A stretch of DNA of 64,000 nt, taken from the NCBI GenBank assembly GCA_949317995.1, contig OX439048.1, positions 24,371,495 through 24,435,494 of the forward strand, written 5' to 3'. Of this stretch, positions 39,746-49,098 are shown one piece after another; the stretch's first letter is position 1, and the number at the start of each line of letters is the position of its first letter. Below the pieces are notes generated by a model. The model had not been told where the DNA came from. It worked only from the letters and a program-made list of their open reading frames with translations, and did not search any database. The translations under genes and the position numbers were made by a program. The stretch is from Acholoe squamosa. Its lineage: Eukaryota; Annelida; Polychaeta; Phyllodocida; Polynoidae.

Positions 39746-40366
39746 ATGCCTTTGCCATCCTATTATTTCAATCAAGACTTAGGTTATTCTGATCAAGTCT
39801 TACAACAAATATCTGTACTGTTAGGTACAGACTGGATGAAACTAGGTATTTATCTAGGCATACCTGATCACCGTTTAGAAAATATTTTTAAGTCTAAAAA
39901 ACCATGCGAAATGGCATTAGAAATGTTAAAAAAATGGTGGAGAAATGTTCCTCCATACAAGAGATGGGAGGAACTAGAAACAAGTTTTCTGGAAACTAGC
40001 AGAAGAGACTTAATAGAATTCACTCAAAAATATTTTGGCGAAAAATTATTGGAAAATTACCATACTGATTCCACTGCTATATATCTTTTCTTGAGCAAAT
40101 TGAGCGAAAAAATACCATCAGACTGGAAATATATCGCTATTTATTTAAACATATCATATAAAGATATAAAAAATATTTCTTATGAACCTGAACGTGACTT
40201 AACTCAATATGCCTTCCAAGTGCTAAAAATGTGGCAAACATCTAAATACAGTGCAACTCACCATCTCATAAAAGCTCTGTCTGACATGAACAGAAAAGAT
40301 GGTTTGAAAATTATCTTCGATGAATTCGATAAAAGAACAGGAAGTGAACAAGCAGGCTTTAATTAA
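39746..40366 (+). CDS. Protein with two tandem Death-fold domains
   Basis: In this 206-residue protein, the first repeat (about 10-92) reads LLGTDWMKLGIYLGIPDHRL ... ALEMLKKWW ... WEELETSF-LETSRRDLIEF. This is the classic Death-domain pattern of six helices with D-W and the closing R-x-D-L. The second (about 108-198) repeats it: IPSDWKYIAIYLNIS ... YAFQVLKMWQ ... HHLIKALSDMNRKDGLKIIF. Death domains assemble apoptosis and innate-immune complexes in animals by self-association. A virus-borne protein with two such domains and nothing else would act as a decoy or adaptor. The domain call is strong; the role is inference. Confidence 0.8.
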   Translation: MPLPSYYFNQDLGYSDQVLQQISVLLGTDWMKLGIYLGIPDHRLENIFKSKKPCEMALEMLKKWWRNVPPYKRWEELETSFLETSRRDLIEFTQKYFGEKLLENYHTDSTAIYLFLSKLSEKIPSDWKYIAIYLNISYKDIKNISYEPERDLTQYAFQVLKMWQTSKYSATHHLIKALSDMNRKDGLKIIFDEFDKRTGSEQAGFN

Positions 40367-41366
40367 AATGTTAAAATATCTTTGTGATAAGCTTTAATAA
40401 CTACAATACAGTTAGTCATAACAATTTATTAGTTATAATATATTATCATGTTATCTGATTATAAGATTGCTTTAAATATCTTGTGATAAGCTTAAATAAC
40501 TAAATATTATAATAAATAATACAGCAACAATAGTAACAACTGTCATAGTTATAATTTTTTATCATATTGTCATCTAATCATAAGATTGCTTAAAATATCT
40601 TTATGATAACCTTAGATAACTGTATATCATAACTAGTGATATAACAGTTGTAACAACTTACTATTATCATAATATAATATTGTTATCTGTTTATAACTGC
40701 TTTTAATATAGTTGTGATAAGCTAAGATTGTAATAACTTGATATAGTTATAATTTTTTATCACATTGTCATCTAATCATAAGATTGCTTATGATGATCTT
40801 AAATAACTATATATCATAACTAGTGATATAACAATTGTAACAACTTACTATTATCATAACATAATATTGTTATCTGTTTTGTTATCTGTTTATAACTGCT
40901 TTTAATATAGTTGTGATAAGCTAAGATTGTAATAACTTGATATAGTTATAATTTTTTATCACATTGTCATCTAATCATAAGATTGCTTATGATGATCTTA
41001 AATAACTATATATCATAACTAGTGATATAACAATTGTAACAACTTACTATTATCATAACATAATATTGTTATCTGTTTATAACTGCTTTTAATATAGTTG
41101 TGATAAGCTGAGAACTAAATAACTATATATCATATAACAAGTAGTATAGCAATAATCATAAGTACTTAGTATTATACATACTATAGTTATAACATTATAT
41201 TGTATTATCGCTTTAAATATCGCTGAAATAAGCTTAGATAACTATATCATAACAAGTCATTAAACAAGTCATAAGTACTTAGTATAGTTATAACTTCATA
41301 TTATTACTGATATTAGTTATAACTTCATATTATTACTGATATCTTTATATATCAATATCAACAAAA
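40367..41366. repeat. AT-rich intergenic array with repeated GTGATAAGCT motifs
   Basis: This is one kilobase without genes, made of imperfect repeats of about 170-180 bp. Shared words include TTGTGATAAGCTAAGATTGT, AATAACTTGATATAGTTATA and AACTAGTGATATAACAATTG. Each unit has a GTGATAAGCT word and short inverted repeats of the TTATAACT kind. It could be an enhancer-like or origin-like region, or simply a minisatellite. It lies between the Death-domain gene and the dUTPase. Confidence 0.8.
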
Positions 41367-42047
41367 ATGGCATATTCACACGAGTCTTATTATGTAACAC
41401 TTACGGATAACAGAAATACAGCATTAATAACACCATGCAATACTCCTGTTACCACGCCTGATATAAATCCTATAAGTAAACCTGTGATATATTATATAAA
41501 AAATACAGAAAGAGCGATTGAACCAACAAGATCAACTAAAGAATCTGCAGGATTTGATTTATACAGTGCTTATGATTATATTATTCCTGCTAAAGAAAGA
41601 ATGTTGGTGAAAACTGATTTAACGCTTGCTATACCTCCAGGATGCTATGGTCGCATAGCACCTAAATCAGGTCTTGCAGTTCATCATTTTATTGATGTTG
41701 GTGCAGGAGTAATAGATGGAGACTATAGAGGCACTGTTGCCGTCCTACTGTTCAATTTTGGTAATAAAAACTTTGAAATAAAACATGGAGATCAAATAGC
41801 TCAAATCATCATAGAAAGAATTTGCATCCCTCACCTTGAAGAAGTATCTGTTCTTAATGTAACTGAAAGAAACAAAAGAGGATTCGGATCAGGGAAAGAA
41901 AAAACAACTAATGAAACTGAAGAAAAACCAGTTGAAAAAATGGATGAAGAACCATCAAGAGAAAACCCTGTCAATGAAGAGGCTGCAGATGAAGAACAAT
42001 TCTTTGATGCAGTTGAAGAACAAGCCTATGAAGAAAAATCAAATTAA
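41367..42047 (+). CDS. dut: dUTPase with acidic C-terminal extension
   Basis: This homotrimeric dUTPase converts dUTP to dUMP and pyrophosphate, keeping uracil out of the viral DNA. All five motifs are present: AGFDLYSA (61-68), PKSG (99-102), GAGVIDGDYRG (112-122), GDQIAQ (141-146) and RGFGS (171-175). The N-terminal 45 residues are an unusual Thr/Pro-rich extension. The C-terminal 45 are acidic. Just after the stop, a 67-bp tandem duplication repeats the end of the gene out of frame. Confidence 0.95.
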   Translation: MAYSHESYYVTLTDNRNTALITPCNTPVTTPDINPISKPVIYYIKNTERAIEPTRSTKESAGFDLYSAYDYIIPAKERMLVKTDLTLAIPPGCYGRIAPKSGLAVHHFIDVGAGVIDGDYRGTVAVLLFNFGNKNFEIKHGDQIAQIIIERICIPHLEEVSVLNVTERNKRGFGSGKEKTTNETEEKPVEKMDEEPSRENPVNEEAADEEQFFDAVEEQAYEEKSN

Positions 42048-42139
42048 GAATCAGCAAAAGAAAAAACGAGTCGATGCAGTTAAAGAACAAGCCTATGATG
42101 AAAAAGCATTAAAAATAAAAAAAATCAACATCATATAAA
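42006..42139. repeat. 67-bp tandem duplication at the dUTPase end
   Basis: GATGCAGTTGAAGAACAAGC at 42006 is repeated as GATGCAGTTAAAGAACAAGC at 42073. Because 67 is not a multiple of three, the second copy lies in a different frame and is not part of the protein. It shows recent slippage. Confidence 0.85.
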
Positions 42140-42326
42140 CCATTAATAAAATCAATGAAATGCCCTCCATCTCTCGATGTGAAATTATCCCTAATAAAAA
42201 AATTAAATAAAATCGAGTTATGTTTTTTATGCATACAATATAACAAACAAAATATCCTTGGGATAAACTAAAAAATCACACAATCTCTATGATAAACTAA
42301 AAAATCATACAACCAAAAAAAACATA

Positions 42327-42923
42327 ATGGGCAACAAAGCAAAAGTAGATGAATGCTTGCTTTATATTTTACAAGATTCTGATTACAATGATCATTCACC
42401 TCGAAATAATATTTTTCCATATGAAAACACTAAAATAATTACTTTTATTTTAAAAAATGAAATAGCAGAACTTTTTTTAAATAAATGGAAAAACGATGAA
42501 GTTCAAACTTCTTCACTTTTAAATGAAGTAATAAAAAACTTTAAAAAATTAATCAATGTCATGTATTACACAGATCACTTTGGAGTTAAATGGCAAACCC
42601 GAGATAATTCAAGATACAGCAAAATTTCAATAATATTCCATGGAAATAGTCGTATCAATAAAACTACTACAGTACTTAAGTCTAAAGAATATAAAAATTT
42701 TATCCAGTCATTGAAATCTGCGAATATACTATTTTTAGATCAAACAATCACTTTCAGAAGTCAATTTCAAAGTATACTAGAACACATATGTAACTCATTC
42801 TCTGCCACTCTGTTCATAAATGATGACTTAATTCTTTATTTTCCCGGCTGGAGACATATAAATGAATCAATACCAGCAGAAATTTATGATTTAGATCGTC
42901 TTTGGTATCCACTCTCTGTGTAA
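42327..42923 (+). CDS. Unknown 198-residue protein
   Basis: This open frame has normal AT-rich Polinton codon use and a good ATG context (AACATAATGG). It appears globular and mixed alpha/beta, with no membrane span, no signal peptide and no motif I can name. GGGATAAACTAAAAAATCA and a near copy ATGATAAACTAAAAAATCA precede it at about 42257 and 42291, likely promoter elements. Confidence 0.6.
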   Translation: MGNKAKVDECLLYILQDSDYNDHSPRNNIFPYENTKIITFILKNEIAELFLNKWKNDEVQTSSLLNEVIKNFKKLINVMYYTDHFGVKWQTRDNSRYSKISIIFHGNSRINKTTTVLKSKEYKNFIQSLKSANILFLDQTITFRSQFQSILEHICNSFSATLFINDDLILYFPGWRHINESIPAEIYDLDRLWYPLSV

Positions 42924-43022
42924 CACGGTTGCTAAGGTATGCGCTACAAATCGAGTAAACACTCGTTACTAAGTGTAGCTATGACAACATAACGTAGCAA
43001 CATAATTCATTGCGTCAAAAAA

Positions 43023-43562
43023 ATGGCTGACAACGAAACTATAATGAATAACATTGAATCATCAACCTCAGAAGATGAAACAAGTTCAGAAGAAAGTCAT
43101 CATCGGTATGAAACCAATTTCACAGTGCGAGCACATAGTTACACGGATCAAGGTGAAGTGAAAACGTGTTTGCGAGGATGTTATAACATTTCCTACAATC
43201 TCGATTTAGTTGTTATGTAAGATGACGTGCCGCACGAAGACAACACACTCGTATACTTGGATGTAAAAGAAGAACAAAAGATCGAAATTTTCGAAGAAGA
43301 ATGGACCGAACTCTCATCTAAAATGGATCAAATAAAACATCTGTTTAGTTCGAACGTTAACATGAACTCTAAAATTGAAATAGAAGGTTTCACCGTCACC
43401 AAATTAAACTGGGATACGTTACTGTTCGCATCAAAGAACATTGAAAGCCACTTCATGTTAAAACTAAATCAGTTAGATAAACTGAATACTGCGATGGAAG
43501 ACATTCAAGACAAAGAACTTTTTGACTATCTTGATATACTGTACATTTTAGAAGAAGAATAA
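43023..43562 (+). pseudogene. Gene split by an in-frame TAA, possibly PC4-like
   Basis: Two open segments (43023-43220 and 43221-43562) lie in the same frame and are separated only by the TAA at 43218-43220. No ATG follows the stop closely. The N-terminus has a Ser/Glu-rich region (SSTSEDETSSEES), as PC4 coactivators do. After the stop comes IEIFEEEWTELSSKMDQIKHLF, which resembles the PC4 closing strand and helix. Codon use is less AT-biased than in adjacent genes. It is either a freshly broken gene, a readthrough gene, or two genes. The family match is weak. Confidence 0.5.
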
Positions 43563-43672
43563 GAAAAACAGAATCCTAAAGGTAAAACACACTTCTTAAT
43601 GTCTCTGAATGATATAAATGTCTCTGTGAATGCACGCTTCTTAATAGTCTTAAAGTACAGTCAATAAAAAAA

Positions 43673-44143
43673 ATGGGAAACAAACCTGTTTTAGGATATA
43701 CTAGATATGATTCCAATACATTTCCTCTAAGCAAAGAAAAAACTAACGCTGTAGGATTTAATTTATATAGTGCTTTCAGTTATATAATTCCAGCCAAAGA
43801 AAAATGTTTAATTGAAACAGGCATCAAAGTTGCTGTCCCTACTGGGTATTATGCACGTATAGCACCATTAAGTGGGCATAGGTTTAAGTATACAAATGTT
43901 AAGGCAGGAATCATAGACAATGATTACAGAGGACAAATTCATATCCTTTTTTTAAATTTTGGTGAAAAAGAATATAAAATAAATTGTGGAGATCCGATTG
44001 CACAACTTGTATTGGAAAAAATATATAATATTGCATTAAAAGAATCTAACAAACTCAAAGATACTCCTTATTCGAAAATATGTTTCCAATTAAGACACAG
44101 CAAAATATATGAACAGTGGCGTAAAGAAACACATATGTTCTAA
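43673..44143 (+). CDS. Second dUTPase-like protein, active site degraded
   Basis: This 156-residue protein is a paralogue of the dUTPase at 41367. The motif counterparts are GFNLYSA (28-34, Asp to Asn), PLSG (65-68, Lys to Leu), AGIIDNDYRG (78-87, catalytic Asp and Tyr kept) and GDPIAQ (106-111). The glycine-rich motif V is absent and replaced by an unrelated basic tail. Loss of motif V and changes in I and II make normal dUTP hydrolysis unlikely. In other viruses, inactive dUTPase relatives have taken on signalling roles, so a host-directed function is possible. Confidence 0.85.
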   Translation: MGNKPVLGYTRYDSNTFPLSKEKTNAVGFNLYSAFSYIIPAKEKCLIETGIKVAVPTGYYARIAPLSGHRFKYTNVKAGIIDNDYRGQIHILFLNFGEKEYKINCGDPIAQLVLEKIYNIALKESNKLKDTPYSKICFQLRHSKIYEQWRKETHMF

Positions 44144-44347
44144 TGATATGATTTTATAATAATACTTAACTCTGTTCTATTACATTATTATAATAAAATG
44201 TATTATATCCAAACAACTTGTTTCACTTCATTTTTATTTTCACTTATAGACAGCATAATACTTCAATCAAAGTGTCAAATGATCTGTACATCACATATTT
44301 TATTTATCATCGTAATACAAGAATTGCTTTAAATCCAATGAAAATGA

Positions 44348-45150
44348 AAATCTATCGTTTCAATTGTAAACTAACGCTGTAAATTCCTCTAATAACTCAG
44401 GAAATGTTCTTTGCTGATATCAATGAAACATAACAAAAAAATAAAGGAGAAAAAACTCTGTCCCTAAATCACTCAAACTGTTGAAAAAAATCTATATCCT
44501 CTTAAACTGAATGTCTATTTGTTCATAGACTTAAAGGTGTAACACCACATTTATGATTTCACTGCTGAGGTGGAGTATAAAAGGAACGCAATGTCTGGGG
44601 TTAATTGGAGAGGTCCGGCCCTCATGTCACAAACCTCCACGCCTGTAGCTCCAAGTACTAGCTTCAGTGTGAACAAAATCACGACTATTCGTGCGACCTT
44701 ATCAACTTAGAACGGCTGATACTCTCATTGTTAGGTGATGCTCCCACTGTTGGTTGAAGCGTGTATGCTCCCATCAGTTGGTAGAAGCAACCATACATAA
44801 TGGTCCTCCTGTTTCAGTAACGCTCACCGTTCCTTAGAGCACTGATCTGGAATTGAACGTGTTCCACAATCCTCCTTCAATTCTTCAATCCTCCTTCAAT
44901 CCTTCAATCCTCCTTCAATCCTTGGTGCACTTAGTTCATTCCTCTGTACCGAAAGCTCAGCTAAGAACCGTGTGACATGAGAACCACTTGACCTCTCTTT
45001 TGTATTTAAAATTTATGATATGATTACTATTTCCAAAAATAATCCTAATATCCAAAATAATAGGTATTTTCTGGATATTCAAAAAATATAGGTCTTCTTT
45101 GGATATTTTTTTTAAAAATATCCAAAGAAGACCTATATATATATACTACT
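44348..45150 (-). repeat. Right terminal inverted repeat of the Polinton
   Basis: It is the reverse complement of 8637-9470 with minor changes and fewer minisatellite units. It ends ACTACT at 45150, followed by the AATGTA duplication. The tip hairpin lies at about 45086-45138. Between the last gene and this repeat (44144-44347) only AT-rich sequence is seen. Confidence 0.93.
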
Positions 45151-45398
45151 AATGTAGGGCAGTAACGCGGAGGGAGGCGGCCGCGGACGCGGAGGCTGAT
45201 GAGGCCAGTGGGAGGCCCCGGACGGCGGAGGGGGACGAGGAGGAGGAGGGTCCCACCTTGTCCTCCGCGGAACACTGGGCGGCAGTACAGAACCAGGACA
45301 CCATCCTGGGGAGGGTCCGGCGGTGGGTAGCGGAGAACGCGAGCCCCGCATCGGACGAATTGGCCGGGGAACCCTATGCAGTGCGGGCGCTGGCAGGA
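45151..45398 (+). pseudogene. pol: Gypsy-A Pol fragment after RNase H
   Basis: Starting with the second AATGTA copy, high-GC coding sequence resumes in the frame that matches the left side. It encodes an acidic linker, then HWAAVQNQDTILGRVRRWV and ELAGEPYAVRALAGHR, the segment that usually lies between RNase H and integrase in this Gypsy group. It is cut off at about 45398 by a palindromic repeat, and the integrase core itself is not found. Gypsy-A is therefore incomplete as well as interrupted. Confidence 0.8.
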
Positions 45399-45600
45399 CA
45401 TCGGCAAATGGTCGGCCCCTGGCCGACCATTTGCCGATGCTGATGTTTGCCAACCAAAAGCCAACGTTGGGCCTACGTTGGCATTTGGTCGGCACCGTCG
45501 GGCCTACGTAGGCAGGATGGGCAGCCTATGTAAAGCCGATGGTTGGGCCAACGTAGCCTCGTAGGCCCAACGTTATGCCAACGTCTCTGTGCTACCTGGG
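45399..45600. repeat. Palindromic MITE-like repeat
   Basis: A perfect inverted repeat has 19-base arms (45399-45417 and 45421-45439, arm CATCGGCAAATGGTCGGCC). It is followed by many permutations of GGCCTACGTTGGC and its complement up to about 45600. This looks like a fold-back element that truncated Gypsy-A. Confidence 0.7.
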
Positions 45601-45898
45601 ATACTGCTGTCTAAGTTTGGCGGCAGGCGGCGGTAGTAGTGGTGGCGTGGTAGAGGCCGTTAACTGCAACACGCCACCGGAGGAAATGACCCCGTATAAC
45701 CCCACGGAGAGAGGCATGATGGGAAAGGCTCTGCCAGGCGCGCGTCGAGCCGAAGCAGTCTAAACACACACTTTGACAGCACCCTTTTTACATTATTCTT
45801 CACATTTCATCAATTGTGGACATTGAAATTCTTGTTGTTGTATATTTGTTCTTGTTCCTAGCTGTTTTAAGTGACAGTTTTACTCCCTATTTTTGCAG
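45601..45898. other. GC-rich non-coding stretch and intron end
   Basis: 45601-45765 is GC-rich and of unknown origin, perhaps more Gypsy-A or a 5' exon of the KDZ gene. From about 45770 the sequence is intron-like and ends in a polypyrimidine acceptor (CCTATTTTTGCAG) at 45898. Confidence 0.45.
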
Positions 45899-46043
45899 AA
45901 ATTCAGGAATGGATGGGAACCAAGTGACAGTGCCACCATCAGTGGACCCTGGGGGTCAGGCAGGAGCTTCACATGATCGGCCAGCAGATGAGAATGGGAC
46001 AAACAGATTACAGAATAACGTTTTGGGAGATCACAATTACCAG
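45899..46043 (+). CDS. KDZ transposase gene, first coding exon
   Basis: An acceptor TTTTTGCAG precedes and a donor CAG/GTAATT follows. The ATG is at 45909, giving 45 codons and a phase 0 end. The peptide is Pro/Gly/Asn-rich and probably disordered. An acceptor at its 5' side implies an upstream non-coding exon, perhaps lost in the retroelement insertions. The next exon is 8.4 kb away and continues in phase. Confidence 0.6.
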
Positions 46044-46063
46044 GTAATTCTTGTAATGACATT

Positions 46064-47573
46064 CTGCTGTATGTGTGCTGTAACTGCTGGACATGTGATG
46101 TATATGTGCTTTAACTGCTGTATATGTGCTGTATCTGCTGTTCTCTTGCTGTTTCTGCTGTACATGTGTTGTTTCTGCTGTACATGTGCTGTTTCTGCTG
46201 TACATGTGCTGTTACTGCTGTACATGTGTTGTTACTGCTGTACATGTGTTGTTACTGCTGCACATGTGCTGTTACTGCTGTGCATCTGCTGTAACTGCTG
46301 TACATGTGTTGTTACTGCTGTACATGTGCTGTTTCTGCTGTACATGTGCTGTTACTGCTGTACATGTGTTGTTACTGCTGTACATGTGTTGTTACTGCTG
46401 TACATGTGCTGCTACTGCTGTGCATCTGCTGTAACTGCTGTACATGTGCTGTTACTGCTGTATGTGTGCTGTATCTGCTGTATATGTGCTGTTACCGTTG
46501 TACATGTACTGTAACTGCTCTACATGTGCTGTTACTACTGTATATATGCTGTTACTGCTGTGGATCTGCTGTTACTGCTGTACATGTGCTGTTACTGCTG
46601 TATGTGTGCTGTATCTGCTGTATATGTGCTGTTACTGCTGTACATGTACTGTAACTGCTCTTCATGTGCTGTTACTGCTGTATATATGTTGTTACTGCTG
46701 TACATATGCTGTTTCTGCTGTACATGTGTTGTTACTGCTGTACATGTGCTGTTTCTGCTGTGCATCTGCTGTTACTGCTGTACATGAGTTGTTACTGCTG
46801 TATACATGCTGTATCTGCTGTACCTGTGCTGTTACTGCTGTATATATGCTCTTACTGCTGTGGATATGCTATATCTGCTGTGCATCTGCTGTTACTGCTG
46901 TACATGAGTTGTTACTGCTGTATACATGCTGTATCTGCTGTACCTGTGCTGTTACTGCTGTATATATGCTCTTACTGCTGTGGATATGCTATATCTGCTG
47001 TACATGTGCTGCTACTGCTGTGCATCTGCTGTAACTGCTGTACATCTGCTGCTACTGCTGTGCATCTGCTGTAACTGCTGTACATGTGCTGCTACTGCTG
47101 TATGTGTGCTGTATCTGCTGTATATGCGCTGTTACCGCTGTACATGTACTGTAACTACTCTATGTGTGCTGTTACTGCTGTATATATGTTGTTACTGCTG
47201 TACATATGCTGTTTCTGCTGTACATGTGTTGTTACTGCTGTACATGTGCTGTTTCTGCTGTACATGTGTTGTTACTGCTGTACATGCGCTGTTTCTGTGG
47301 TGCATCTTCTGTAACTGCTGTACATGTGCTGTTACTGCTGTATGTTTACTGTATTTGCTGTATATGTGCTGTTATTGCTGTATATATGTTGTTTCTGCTG
47401 TATACATGCTGTATCTGATGTACCTGTGCTGTTACTGCTGTATATATGCTGTTACTTCTGTGGATATGCTGTACATGTGCTGTTTCTGCTGTGCATCTGC
47501 TGTAACTGCTCTACATGTGCTGTTACTACTGTACATGTGCTGTAACTGCTGTATATATGCTGCAACTGATATG
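46064..47573. repeat. 20-bp minisatellite, left block
   Basis: There are about 75 head-to-tail copies of a unit close to CTGTACATGTGCTGTTACTG, with variants such as CTGTGCATCTGCTGTAACTG. The period is exactly 20 bp over long stretches. Copies here are more diverged than in the right block. Confidence 0.95.
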
Positions 47574-47575
47574 TA

Positions 47576-49098
47576 CCCAGCAAATTGGCGTGACTCCTCG
47601 TCAACCTGTGTGAAGTGGCTCACACATGTCGCTAGATGGAACACGACGTCGCTATAGCACAAGATCACCAGGAATAGCAATGGTGGTGATCACATGGCCT
47701 CACCTCAGATGGCGAGGATGGTGATCACTCAGACTCACCAGGGATGGCGATGCGGGTGATCACTCACCTCGCTAGATGAAACACGCACCTCGTCATAGCA
47801 CATGTTCACCAGGGATGGTGAGGATCGTGATCACTCATCCTCACCAGGGATGGCGACATGAGTGATCACTCATCCTCACCAGGGATGGCGACATGAGTGA
47901 TCACTCACTTCGCTAGATGAGACGCACACCACGTCATAATGCACATTCACCACAGATGGCAAGGATTGTGTTCAGTCACCTTGCTAGATAAAACGCATAC
48001 CTCGTGATAGCATAGGTTCACCACAGATGGTGAGGATCTTGATCACCCACACTCACCAGGGATGGCGACACGAGTGATCACTCACCTCGCTAGATGAAAC
48101 GCACACCATGCCATAGCGCATGTTCACCATGGTTGGCGAGGATCGTGATGACTCACACTCACCAGGGATGGCAAGGCGGTTGATCACTCACCTCGCTAGA
48201 TGAAACGCGCACCATGTCATAGCGCAGGTTCACCATGGATGGTGAGAGTGGTGATCACTCAGACTCACCAGTGATGGCGATCACTCACCTTGTTAGATGA
48301 AAAGCTCATGATCATCGACATTGGTAATCATGCATCCTCACATCTGCCAGATCAAAGTATGTTTTGCCAGAGAAGGTATTGCCATATGTATCTTCCCTCT
48401 AACCACAGACAAGGTGTTCATGTTGATATTTCCCTATGTATTTTTCCTGTAACCAGAGAAAAGGTGTTTATGGATAGTTGCTTTCATTTTAGAGATACCT
48501 CTATCTGAATTCAATTGATATTCTCTCTATATAATCTTGTTTGATTCAACTCTGAAGTATTACATGGAAATCAGTGTGAAACAAAGCACATTTGATACAT
48601 ATGAGACTTATACTTCATGCCCACACTTCCTAGATAGGCTACATGTTGAACAGTGGTGCTGTCTCACCAACTTTGGCAATGGTGGTGATAAGTTGCCACT
48701 GTGAGTGAGAGTGACTGACAGATGATGCAATCCTCAGAGAGCATTGAGTTGGAGTGACACAAATTCACGCATTGAGTGAGACAAAGGCTGGCAATGGTGG
48801 CGATGCTTGTGATAAGCCGCCATTCTGAGTGAGAGTTAACAGGCAGTGGCACATACTCACGCAGTGAGTTAGATCCATGTTGGCGATGGTGGTGATAAGT
48901 CACCATGCTTTGTGAGGGATGACAAGGGGTGGCACATACTCACGCAGTGAGTGAGATCATGTTGGTGACTGTTGTGATAAATTGCCATGCCATGTCAGAC
49001 TGACACACAGTGGCGAAAGATGACGCAGTGAGTTATCACTCAGAAAGGAGTCACCATTGATGACCAATCATGGCGACAGATAACGACAATTTGCTGGG
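47576..49098. mobile_element. Non-autonomous DNA transposon with TA duplication
   Basis: Its ends are CCCAGCAAATTG and CAATTTGCTGGG, flanked by TA on both sides. Left of it the minisatellite reads GATATG and right of it TCTGTTGTTATTGCTG. Joining across one TA gives the same order as an uninterrupted copy near 51010 (GTTATGTATCAGTTATTATT), proving insertion. The inside has no transposase. It holds several imperfect repeats around TCACCAGGGATGGCGA and GTGATCACTCACCTCGCTAG. A TA duplication fits Tc1/mariner-like and some other superfamilies. Confidence 0.88.

Larger units (their letters stand above)
8637..45150 (+). mobile_element. Complete Polinton/Maverick (adintovirus-like) element
   Basis: The element is 36.5 kb, with inverted termini starting AGTAGTATATATATA and a 6-bp target duplication on both sides. 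It encodes protein-primed DNA polymerase B, a retroviral-type integrase, a packaging ATPase, an adenain-type protease and a double-jelly-roll capsid protein, which together define Polintons. Published Polintons are mostly 15-25 kb. The excess here is a 12-kb accessory region on the left (satellite, spliced genes, MITEs) and an accessory set on the right (Death domains, dUTPases, DUF5662). Core genes run on the plus strand, are very AT-rich and are undamaged. The insertion site is inside Gypsy-A pol. Confidence 0.97.

Noticed and set aside
45045-45495. Minus-strand Pro/Arg-rich frames near the right Polinton end
   Set aside because: They are antisense to the Gypsy-A remnant and run across the element border, so they cannot be one gene.
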